Source: G001797105 sp964528155 (GTDB lineage: Bacteria; Chloroflexota; Anaerolineae; Anaerolineales; E44-bin32). Taken from it: DNA of 7,930 nt. The DNA lies in NCBI GenBank assembly GCA_964528155.1, contig CAZGRL010000151.1, positions 1 through 7,930 of the forward strand, written 5' to 3'. How positions within the stretch are numbered: the stretch's first letter is position 1; each line of letters opens with the position of its first letter. The translations under genes and the position numbers were made by a program. Below the pieces are notes generated by a model, which was not told the DNA's origin, did no database searches, and was given only the letters and a program-made list of their open reading frames with translations. This document shows, piece by piece, positions 1-6,238 of this stretch.

Positions 1-2
1 TT

Positions 3-131
3 TTAATACTGATTGTCACCCTGAAATTCTATAAAATTAGAAAAGCCGCCGGCATTTTATTTATTCCTTATATTCTTTGGGTCACCTTCGCTACAATTTT
101 AAACTTCGCCATCTGGCAACTGAATGTGTAA
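3..131 (+). CDS. TspO/MBR family protein, C-terminal 42 residues (5' end outside window)
   Basis: The reading frame enters from the left edge and ends at TAA 129-131. The visible residues include IPYILWVTFATILNFAIWQLN, the conserved last transmembrane helix of the TspO/MBR (peripheral benzodiazepine receptor-like) family, in which the W.TFA..LN..IW.LN pattern is diagnostic. Family members are about 150-170 residue, five-helix membrane proteins that bind tetrapyrroles or other hydrophobic ligands. Only the end of helix 4 and helix 5 are seen here. The short basic linker (KFYKIRKAAG) fits the loop between them. The true start lies upstream of the window. The gene is followed by a weak terminator and does not seem to be transcribed together with the cassette that begins at 324. 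The family call is confident; the ligand cannot be judged from this fragment. Confidence 0.85.
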   Translation, partial: LILIVTLKFYKIRKAAGILFIPYILWVTFATILNFAIWQLNV

Positions 132-183
132 CCAGTGGCTATTAATTAGGATGAAATAAAGATTATTAAATAGACAGATATAT

Positions 184-209
184 ACGAAACTTTTTAGCTT
201 CGTTTTTTT
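184..209 (+). terminator. weak Rho-independent-like terminator after the TspO gene
   Basis: ACGAA (184-188) pairs with TTCGT (199-203). One further C-G pair sits beyond a 1x1 mismatch, leaving a small T-rich loop, and the right arm runs into seven T residues (203-209). The stem is short and AT-rich, so termination may be inefficient, but the order of stem then T-tract is right and it lies 53 bp after the TspO stop. Confidence 0.4.
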
Positions 210-275
210 ATAATCGAAAAACGCATCTTGTCGGACGCTCCCAATTTATCGTTTTTTATCGGATATCTGGGTTTT

Positions 276-284
276 TGGTATATA
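276..284 (+). promoter_or_regulatory. possible extended -10 promoter for the cassette
   Basis: TGGTATATA matches the extended -10 form TGnTATAAT with one or two mismatches. It lies 39 bp upstream of the ATG at 324. No good -35 is present at 16-18 bp upstream (TTATCG at 256-261 is poor), which extended -10 promoters tolerate. In AT-rich DNA this can arise by chance. Confidence 0.35.
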
Positions 285-323
285 GACAAAACATCTCAAA
301 AGTGGCAAAATTAAATAAGGTTT

Positions 324-1130
324 ATGGGTAGAATTAATGACTTAAAGTTGAATAACTGGAAAGAATATGAGGATATCTTAACAGATAGCCTTTGGATTAT
401 ACCCGAACGAGATAAATCAGGGGTACATAATGCCGGGTATCATGGGAATTTTGTTCCACAGATTCCTAATCAATTGATAAGAAGGTTTACCAAGAAAGGA
501 GATGTTGTTTTGGATGCTTTTTTGGGTAGCGGGACCACTTTAATAGAGTCCCGAAGACTAGGCAGAAACGGAATAGGGATTGAGCTTATCTCTAGAGTGG
601 CGAATAACGCCAAAAAAATAATCAGCCGACAGCCCACTAGCGGAAAGGTTTTTACTAGCGTTCTTATTGGTGATAGTACAACTTGTAACGCTAAAAAAGA
701 AGTTCTCAAGATTCTAAATGACAAAAAGAAAAGAAATCTTCAACTCATTATTTTGCATCCTCCCTATCATGATATTATTAAATTCAGCAATAGAAAAGAA
801 GATCTCTGTAATGCTAAAAACATAGAAGATTTCAGCAAAAAGTTTGGCAATGTAGTTGAGAATTTTGCTGATATCTTGGAGAAGAACCATTATTTAGCTG
901 TCGTAATTGGTGATAAGTATACGAATAGCGAATGGGTTCCTCTTGGTTACTATCTTATGCGGGAGACTCTTGAGAGAGGACATAATCTAAAACTAAAAAG
1001 TATATTAATAAAGAATATGGTTAATAATAGAGCCAAGCGAAACCAGGAACATTTATGGAGGTATAGAGCTTTAGTGGGTGGCTTTTATATATTTAAACAC
1101 GAATATATTTTACTTTTTCAAAAAATATAA
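324..1130 (+). CDS. SAM-dependent DNA methyltransferase (N6-adenine/N4-cytosine type) with HPPY motif IV
   Basis: The 268-residue protein has the amino-methyltransferase core. A motif X-like segment (HNAGYHGNFVPQIPNQLI, about 35-52) is followed by motif I DAFLGSGTT (64-72), an acidic motif II (GIGIELI, 83-89, E87) and GDST (116-119). Motif IV is LHPPY (144-148). The order X-I-IV resembles gamma-class enzymes, with target recognition probably in the C-terminal 100 residues. Motif IV is normally DPPY, NPPY or SPPY, so His at 145 is a notable variant that makes the methylated base uncertain. The start at 324 has only a weak AAGG (317-320) three bases upstream. The gene ends one base before the restriction-nuclease gene, and together they look like a type II R-M pair protecting host DNA. 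The methyltransferase fold is certain; substrate and class are inferred. A Trm11-like RNA methyltransferase is a less likely alternative. Confidence 0.85.
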   Translation: MGRINDLKLNNWKEYEDILTDSLWIIPERDKSGVHNAGYHGNFVPQIPNQLIRRFTKKGDVVLDAFLGSGTTLIESRRLGRNGIGIELISRVANNAKKIISRQPTSGKVFTSVLIGDSTTCNAKKEVLKILNDKKKRNLQLIILHPPYHDIIKFSNRKEDLCNAKNIEDFSKKFGNVVENFADILEKNHYLAVVIGDKYTNSEWVPLGYYLMRETLERGHNLKLKSILIKNMVNNRAKRNQEHLWRYRALVGGFYIFKHEYILLFQKI

Positions 1131-1131
1131 T

Positions 1132-1956
1132 ATGTTAGTTTCAAAAAAGGAATTAACAAATCTTAAATTAAAGTCAATTAAATTGGAAAACTTAAAAGAA
1201 TTAGCCGATTCTTTAGGTATCAATTCGAGGGGCACTGCCACAGACCTTGTTAAAAAACTTATTAACACTTCTCAAGATAAAATTGATTATTTCATTAAAA
1301 AGAAATATCAAGAACAGGTTAAAGAAAGACAAAAACTTATATCTGATGAGAATTTAAAAAGGGAGTTAATAAAAGTCCAGGAATTTAGATGGGGCGTTGT
1401 CCAGGGTCAGTTAGATCAAAAGATTCAAACGGAATATGTTCGCCGATTTGTGAGGTACGAAGATTTGCTAAGTGGTGTAAAAAGCAAATTACATGACGAT
1501 ATTACTCATTATGTAATTGCTACTTGGTACAATCACTGGACAACAGTTTTAATAGAAGACCATATTAGCCAACACCTAAGGGTTATACCAACGCTTAAAA
1601 ACAATTTTGGCGTTGATATTTTCTTTAATGACCAGCCGTTTGATTTGAAGATCACATATCTTCCGAGAGATTTTACACTTAGACAGGTTTTGCAAAATCC
1701 AAAAGATTTAATTGTATGGCTTTACGAAAATCAAGGAGCGCAAAGATTTGGTGCAGATAATCGATTTTTTGTGGTGCTAGCAAGCCAAGATAATTTTGAT
1801 GAAAGTTGGAAGATTAAAAGAGATTTTAGTTTTGTTTTTGGAGAGATTGATAAATTTTTTAATAGTGCCTTTGTTTCGAGTGAAGACGAGATAACCTTCA
1901 GTTTTAAGGGCAAAACCTATACAACAATTTCTAAAATTCTAATTATTACAAAATAA
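1132..1956 (+). CDS. type II restriction endonuclease-like protein: SAP-like domain plus PD-(D/E)XK nuclease
   Basis: The product is 274 residues. Residues about 15-45 (SIKLENLKELADSLGI...) resemble a SAP helix-extension-helix DNA-binding motif. A basic, coiled stretch follows (about 50-80). The core at 119-178 contains WYNHW, an IEDH helix with E142, and FGVDIFF followed by FDLKITYLP. This gives D162...D171-x-K173, a convincing PD-(D/E)XK active site with the hydrophobic strands expected of type II restriction enzymes. I chose ATG 1132 rather than in-frame ATG 1078: it sits one base after the methyltransferase stop, begins at a sensible N-terminus, and avoids a 53-base overlap coding an odd aromatic leader. 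No Shine-Dalgarno is visible, so translation is probably coupled to the upstream gene. The adjacent methyltransferase supports a restriction role, cutting unmodified foreign DNA. The recognition sequence is unknown. Confidence 0.75.
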   Translation: MLVSKKELTNLKLKSIKLENLKELADSLGINSRGTATDLVKKLINTSQDKIDYFIKKKYQEQVKERQKLISDENLKRELIKVQEFRWGVVQGQLDQKIQTEYVRRFVRYEDLLSGVKSKLHDDITHYVIATWYNHWTTVLIEDHISQHLRVIPTLKNNFGVDIFFNDQPFDLKITYLPRDFTLRQVLQNPKDLIVWLYENQGAQRFGADNRFFVVLASQDNFDESWKIKRDFSFVFGEIDKFFNSAFVSSEDEITFSFKGKTYTTISKILIITK

Positions 1957-1966
1957 ATTGTAGATT

Positions 1967-2788
1967 ATGGCATCCAAGAAAATAATACTATTTCTTGTCG
2001 ACGGTCTTCCTAAAGGGTTGAGGTCTGCGAGTATTGATCAATGGAATGGTAGGGTTGTTGCCGGACCAAGAAATAAAATTAGTGAAACAATAACCTTATT
2101 TGAAAAAACTGGAGGGGGATCTTGCATTTATTTTCTTATAGGAGAATCAGATGAAGGAGGTCTTCCATTGGTCTATGTTGGTGAATCGGATCAGATTATC
2201 TCGCGGATAAAACAACACGATAAGAACAAAGATTGGTGGAGAAGTATCGTTATATTTTTCACCCCAGATAATTCTTTAACCACTACTGGTTCTCAATATC
2301 TTGAGGCAATTTGTATTAAAGGATTACAATTAGCTGGTCGNNNNNNNNNNATTCCGCTAGAAGATGTTAGTGGATTGCAATATTTTTTTAAAAACATTGT
2401 ATTGCTACTTCCTCTTCTTGGTTACGATGTTTTAGTTGGGGATACACATAAAGAAAAAATAGGAGAAAATATTATATTCTTTTTAACTAGAAAAGGTATA
2501 AAGGCTAAAGCTTTTTTGCGTGAAGATGGTCAATTACAGGTTTTAAAAGGATCGACAGCTGTTCTTAAGACGACACCGTCTTTCGAAAAACACCCCTATA
2601 AATCGTTGAGGGATGATTTAATTAAAATTGGAAAATTAGTAAGACAGAAAGATGGTTATCGTTTTGTTGATGATTATATTTTTAATAGTTCTAGTGCGGC
2701 TGGCGCTGTGGTATTAGGGAATTCTACTAATGGGCCTCTCGCATGGAAAAATAAAAATAAAAAAACTTTAAAGGAAATTATTAATTAA
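1967..2788 (+). CDS. GIY-YIG nuclease with C-terminal DUF4357 domain (interrupted by an assembly gap)
   Basis: The N-terminal half is a GIY-YIG endonuclease: CIYFLIGE (53-60), LVYVGES (68-74), R80 in IISRIKQH, and catalytic-type E113 in SQYLEA. The C-terminal part (about 176-262: GIKAKAF, LKGSTAV, SLRDDLI, YRFVDDYIFNSSSAAGAVVLG, NGPLAWKN) matches DUF4357, common at the end of GIY-YIG proteins in restriction and defence loci. Ten Ns (2341-2350) fall between the domains. The frame is kept and codon CGN must be Arg, giving AGR as I expect for the family. The next block (LEDVSGLQYFFKNIVLLLPLLGYDV) is the usual linker helix. The size of the gap may be nominal. The gene follows the PD-(D/E)XK gene by 10 bp without a clear RBS. 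Its likely role is DNA cleavage within the cassette; whether it forms a second restriction enzyme or a partner nuclease is open. Confidence 0.85.
   Translation: MASKKIILFLVDGLPKGLRSASIDQWNGRVVAGPRNKISETITLFEKTGGGSCIYFLIGESDEGGLPLVYVGESDQIISRIKQHDKNKDWWRSIVIFFTPDNSLTTTGSQYLEAICIKGLQLAGXXXXIPLEDVSGLQYFFKNIVLLLPLLGYDVLVGDTHKEKIGENIIFFLTRKGIKAKAFLREDGQLQVLKGSTAVLKTTPSFEKHPYKSLRDDLIKIGKLVRQKDGYRFVDDYIFNSSSAAGAVVLGNSTNGPLAWKNKNKKTLKEIIN
2341..2350. other. assembly gap of ten Ns inside the GIY-YIG gene
   Basis: The run of ten Ns lies in the linker after AGR in the GIY-YIG protein. The frame is the same on both sides, so the true length is probably 10 plus a multiple of three. From memory, homologous GIY-YIG-DUF4357 proteins have roughly ten or more residues here, so several codons may be missing. 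This is a sequencing or assembly feature. Confidence 0.95.
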
Positions 2789-2793
2789 TATTC

Positions 2794-4122
2794 ATGCCTA
2801 AGAAAAATAATTTTAAGAAAATATCTGTAATTATTCCCAAAAATCCATTTGTTGAACAAGATGTTACGCATTGTCTAACGGCGCTTGATGTTGAAGATTT
2901 AATGTTATGGTGGCCTGGGACAGCGCATACGCCACATAGAGATTCTCAGAAAGTTTTAAACATTCAACGTTTTCTAGATTGGAAGCGTGTTGCGCAAATT
3001 GCGGCCTATCTTCTTCAAAGAGAAATTACTGATGTTCCTAAAAAAATTGATAGATATTTTCGTGATATATATGAACCCAAGAAGCTTGAGCCTGGCCGCG
3101 AATGGCCACCCAAAGTGTCGAATATAATCGGTCCACAAAGAAGCGGATATCCTACATTTTCAAATATATTACTTCATGTGAATGGCGCTAAAATCGAAAA
3201 AGTTAAAACTGAAACAGGGGAAGCCGCGAATCTTATTTTTAATGAGAATGATAAAAATCTTCATTTTACCGTGATTGATGGTCAACACAGGATCAACGGT
3301 GCGTATTTAGCATTAAAAATACTTCAAGAAGAAAATCCAAAGCAAAAATGGGAAATTCCAGCAGAGATATTTCTTGACCTAGATAAGGTAGGCGATCCTC
3401 CACGTAAACAAGCTCAGATATTTATTGATGTTAATTTTTATCAAAAAAAAGTAGATCGTTCTCTTGTAGCTGATCTTTTCCCAACTGCTCGTGGCGATAG
3501 AACTCCGATTGATGATAAAGAAAGAGCTCAAGATATAGGGAGAAAACTTATGCTTGAGGTTGGTCCACTGGTCGGGATGATACAAATCCCAGGAATTAAA
3601 TTTGGAGTTAAGGATGTTGTAACTTTGGCAACTCTTAATTCTGCCATTGAAGATATACTGAGGTATATGTTTGAGGCTGATATAAATAGTTTGGAAAAAC
3701 AGACAGAATTTCTTGCACAATCTTTAGGGGCTTGGTTAGAAGCTACAGGACGAAAAGATGATATTATAAATCCCGATAAGCTTAACCCTACCAATGTTAC
3801 TTATCAAGGACGCGTACTCGTTTCATTTCTTAATCTTTTACCTGCCTGTATTTGGTACCTAAAGAAGAAAAAGATAGTCTTAATTTCTGATGAGGCTCAA
3901 AAAATACTTACTAAATGGTTACATGAATTGATGAAAAGGGCTAGTTTATTGGAGAGAGAAAAATTTATTTCTAAAGATAAGTTTAAGAAAAAAGGATATC
4001 TGGGTAGTGGTGGCATCGGCAGATTTCGAGATAGGCTGTGGGTCGCTATTGAGAAAAAGGCATTAAAGAATTTATCTGATAAGAAGATAGAGGAAATCGC
4101 TAAAAAGAGTAGAAACAAATGA
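2794..4122 (+). CDS. DGQHR-domain protein (DndB-like)
   Basis: The 442-residue protein carries FTVIDGQHRINGAYLA at 158-173, the signature of the DGQHR superfamily that includes DndB of DNA phosphorothioation systems and DpdB-type proteins of 7-deazaguanine DNA modification. Further family-like features are the AQIFIDVNFYQKKVDRSLVADLF segment (207-229) and an N-terminal region predicted to bind or shape the fold (QRSGYPTFSNILLHV, 115-129). DndB is reported as a transcriptional regulator of dnd genes, and related proteins may act as DNA-dependent NTPases. Here no dndACDE, dpdA or queuosine-type genes are visible; instead it sits between a GIY-YIG nuclease and an unknown gene. It starts 5 bp after the previous stop without an SD, and it alone in the cassette ends with TGA. 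The C-terminus (about 385-442) is very Lys-rich. The domain call is firm. A role as cassette regulator or modification-linked factor is inferred. Confidence 0.85.
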   Translation: MPKKNNFKKISVIIPKNPFVEQDVTHCLTALDVEDLMLWWPGTAHTPHRDSQKVLNIQRFLDWKRVAQIAAYLLQREITDVPKKIDRYFRDIYEPKKLEPGREWPPKVSNIIGPQRSGYPTFSNILLHVNGAKIEKVKTETGEAANLIFNENDKNLHFTVIDGQHRINGAYLALKILQEENPKQKWEIPAEIFLDLDKVGDPPRKQAQIFIDVNFYQKKVDRSLVADLFPTARGDRTPIDDKERAQDIGRKLMLEVGPLVGMIQIPGIKFGVKDVVTLATLNSAIEDILRYMFEADINSLEKQTEFLAQSLGAWLEATGRKDDIINPDKLNPTNVTYQGRVLVSFLNLLPACIWYLKKKKIVLISDEAQKILTKWLHELMKRASLLEREKFISKDKFKKKGYLGSGGIGRFRDRLWVAIEKKALKNLSDKKIEEIAKKSRNK

Positions 4123-4142
4123 TATGAAGAATTAGCTAAATT

Positions 4143-4985
4143 ATGATTATAGATGAAGAATTTAAACAAAGAATACTCAAAACCTTTCAGCCGTTAAATA
4201 GTAGTTCTGTCCGATCTTTTCCTGAAGCGAAATATTTATCAAACTATTTAAAAGAAAAATCTAAAGAGAGATCCAGTTTAATACCTCCGAAAGCAGCAGT
4301 GTTATTTGCTAAGGCAGCAATCGAAATTTGGCATCGTAGCATACATAGTTTTTTAATATCTCTATCTCTTATAGACGAAAGTCCAATTTGGGCCGCCATT
4401 ATTGGTTATTATTCTAGCCACTATTCTGTGAGGGCTATAGCGCATATGCTTGGTTATTTTTATCTTTACGGGGATAATAAATTATTTCGATTAGAGTTTG
4501 GTAGAGAGGGGACTTATTCTTATTCTAATCCACGCAGGAGTGATAAAAGTCGTAGTGAACACAAACTATACTGGCTGTTGGTAAAAAGGAATTCTACTTT
4601 CTCTTTAAATACACTTTTCGATGAAAATCCCAAAGAAAAATCAGATTCTGCACATCGTAATTACGCAAATTATATAGATTTTTTATCTAAATATTATAAT
4701 AGCTTTAAGAGTCCATTGAGTAAAGAAAGAATCAAGAATCAAATTGATACACTTTCGGCACTCTCATCTAAAGATATTTCACGTCCTGACATCAAGAAAT
4801 TTCCTGATGCCGCGTCCGTACAATTACATGCCTATAGTAGAATTATAATCTTCAGAAGGATATTAGACACAGTTTTGTCTAATAAAAATAAATTTTGGAA
4901 TAATAATAGAAATCCTACTTTTGCTATAGAATTTATGAATTATCAATTAAAAGATGAGGATAACAATAGTATAAGCCTAAGTTAA
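4143..4985 (+). CDS. uncharacterised alpha-helical protein, possible HEPN-like domain
   Basis: I do not recognise a named family for this 280-residue protein. It appears mostly helical and soluble, with no signal peptide. Residues 50-104 (AAVLFAKAAIEIWH...AAIIGYYSSHYSVRAIAHMLG) have the rhythm of HEPN domains: a first amphipathic helix with KAA, then a YY-x-x-H-Y-x-x-RA helix. R97 and H101 (R-x3-H) are close to, but shorter than, the usual HEPN Rx4-6H ribonuclease motif. The middle (119-145) is Arg/Ser-rich and basic, followed by helical segments with YANYIDFLSKYYNSF (173-187) and a C-terminal Asn-rich end. The gene lies 20 bp after the DGQHR gene and 7 bp before the D12 methyltransferase, in the same operon, so it is likely a functional part of the cassette. 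An accessory subunit, adaptor or RNase effector are all possible. The HEPN suggestion is tentative. Confidence 0.6.
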   Translation: MIIDEEFKQRILKTFQPLNSSSVRSFPEAKYLSNYLKEKSKERSSLIPPKAAVLFAKAAIEIWHRSIHSFLISLSLIDESPIWAAIIGYYSSHYSVRAIAHMLGYFYLYGDNKLFRLEFGREGTYSYSNPRRSDKSRSEHKLYWLLVKRNSTFSLNTLFDENPKEKSDSAHRNYANYIDFLSKYYNSFKSPLSKERIKNQIDTLSALSSKDISRPDIKKFPDAASVQLHAYSRIIIFRRILDTVLSNKNKFWNNNRNPTFAIEFMNYQLKDEDNNSISLS

Positions 4986-4992
4986 AATTCCT

Positions 4993-6141
4993 ATGAAGTA
5001 TATGGGATCAAAACGTTATATGTTGGATAACGGCTTGGGATTATTAATTAGTAAACAAATCATTGGTCGTAAACGATTCGTGGATCTTTTTTGTGGCGCG
5101 GGATATGTTTCACGTTTTGTTTCTGACAGATTTAATATCCCAGTATTAGCCTCAGATCTTCAAAAATATGCAACCACATTAACTGGTGCCATTATTGAAA
5201 GAACAGTTATCACCAATACGATAAGGCTAGAAGAAGGATGGATTAAAAAAGCAGAAAAATCATTAAAACTATCAGATCTATATAGAAAAGCGATTAATTT
5301 AGAGAAACGGGGAGTAAATAATATAAAATTATTAGTTAAAAATAGTCGTTTTTTATGCGAAAGGGGGAAAAATAGCATCGGCCCTATTTGGAAGGCATAT
5401 GGTGGCCATTACTTTAGTCCGGTCCAAGCGTTGTCGATTGATTATCTGATAAGAGGAATTCCGGAGGTTCCAAGATCTAAAAAATTATTATGTCTTGCCT
5501 CTGTTATTGTCGCTGCTAGCAAATGTGCCGCAGCTCCAGGGCATACTGCACAACCATTTCAACCAACTGCCGGAGCTAAAAAATATTTATATCAATCTTG
5601 GCAGCTCAACATATTTCAAAAAACAATAGATGCTTTAAGAGATCTTTCTCAATTGAAGGCAAATGTAAAAGGGAAAACAGTAACCAAAGCAGCGGAGGAA
5701 ATTATTAACCAACTCAATCCTGAAGACTTAGTTTTTATTGATCCGCCGTATTCGGGAGTTCAATATAGCCGTTTTTATCATGTGTTGGAAACTATAGCTC
5801 GTAATAAATGTGGCCTCGTATATGGAGTGGGGAGATACCCAGATTTAAAAGAGAGACCACAATCCGCTTTTAGTAATTCAAGTCAATCTCAAGAGGCGTT
5901 AAAAAATCTCATGGAGAAAATAGCTGAAAAGGGATCCTCGGTCATTTTTACTTTTCCAAATAAAGAATGTAGCAATGGATTATCCGGGAAAATAGTTAAA
6001 GAAATAGTAAAAGAATGGTTTTGTATTGCGGAAGAACGCATACATGGAAGATTTAGTACCCTTGGCGGAAATAATAGTAAGGATAGTAGGCCAGGAAGAC
6101 AAAAATCAGAAGAATTATTATTATTTTTACAACCCAAATAA
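4993..6141 (+). CDS. D12-class (Dam-like) N6-adenine DNA methyltransferase
   Basis: The 382-residue protein shows alpha-class order. KYMGSKR (2-8) is motif X, FVDLFCGAGYVSRFV (29-43) is the SAM-binding motif I, ASDLQKYA (53-60) is motif II, and DLVFIDPPYSGVQYSRFYH (245-263) contains the catalytic DPPY at 250-253. The long insert between motifs II and IV (about 80-240) is the expected position of the target-recognition domain. It contains CAAAPGHTAQPFQPTAGAKK (178-197), a segment I associate with one D12 subfamily. It methylates adenine N6 in a specific DNA site. It is larger than E. coli Dam (278 aa), mainly through this insert. It closes the six-gene operon and starts 7 bp after the previous stop without an SD. 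It could be the modification partner of the GIY-YIG enzyme or the second methylase for an asymmetric site; both are inference. Confidence 0.9.
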   Translation: MKYMGSKRYMLDNGLGLLISKQIIGRKRFVDLFCGAGYVSRFVSDRFNIPVLASDLQKYATTLTGAIIERTVITNTIRLEEGWIKKAEKSLKLSDLYRKAINLEKRGVNNIKLLVKNSRFLCERGKNSIGPIWKAYGGHYFSPVQALSIDYLIRGIPEVPRSKKLLCLASVIVAASKCAAAPGHTAQPFQPTAGAKKYLYQSWQLNIFQKTIDALRDLSQLKANVKGKTVTKAAEEIINQLNPEDLVFIDPPYSGVQYSRFYHVLETIARNKCGLVYGVGRYPDLKERPQSAFSNSSQSQEALKNLMEKIAEKGSSVIFTFPNKECSNGLSGKIVKEIVKEWFCIAEERIHGRFSTLGGNNSKDSRPGRQKSEELLLFLQPK

Positions 6142-6156
6142 TTATCACCTTAATTT

Positions 6157-6185
6157 TTGTCAATAAATGTCACACAAGGTATAGA
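6157..6185 (+). promoter_or_regulatory. sigma70-like promoter for the Nudix gene
   Basis: TTGTCA (6157-6162, 5/6 to consensus) is separated by exactly 17 bp from TATAGA (6180-6185, 4/6). The spacer ends in GTCACACAAGG, which recurs in the next intergenic region in the same position relative to a putative -10. A start near 6192 would leave a leader of about 47 nt with a strong RBS. Confidence 0.55.
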
Positions 6186-6222
6186 AAGAAAAATTATAAT
6201 TATAAATAAAAACATATAAAGT

Positions 6223-6229
6223 AAAGGAG
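6223..6229 (+). promoter_or_regulatory. strong ribosome binding site of the Nudix gene
   Basis: AAAGGAG lies nine bases before ATG 6239. It is near-consensus and fixes the start. It contrasts with the cassette genes upstream, which lack such sites. Confidence 0.8.
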
Positions 6230-6238
6230 TAAAAAATT

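Larger units (their letters stand above)
132..323. other. intergenic region between the TspO gene and the methyltransferase cassette
   Basis: This stretch of 192 bp has no coding potential that I can support. It holds the weak terminator at 184-209, several CG-flanked T or A tracts that can pair with one another in alternative ways (201-207, 217-223, 250-256), and a possible extended -10 promoter at 276-284. It is the likely left boundary of the six-gene cassette. I see no tRNA end, integrase site or flanking direct repeat. Confidence 0.6.

Noticed and set aside
1078..1131. Upstream in-frame ATG at 1078 extending the nuclease by 18 residues
   Set aside because: It would overlap the methylase by 53 bases, has no RBS, and encodes an odd aromatic leader; ATG 1132 directly after the methylase stop is a better start.
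3379..3794. Reverse-strand open frames inside the DGQHR gene
   Set aside because: They lie entirely antisense to a gene with a clear conserved motif, have no RBS or recognisable domain, and two overlap each other; they are shadows.
4120..4157. Read-through of the TGA that ends the DGQHR gene (would add YEELAKL then another TGA)
   Set aside because: The extension is only a few residues and meets another TGA and a TAG; no other gene needs UGA decoding, so TGA is a normal stop.
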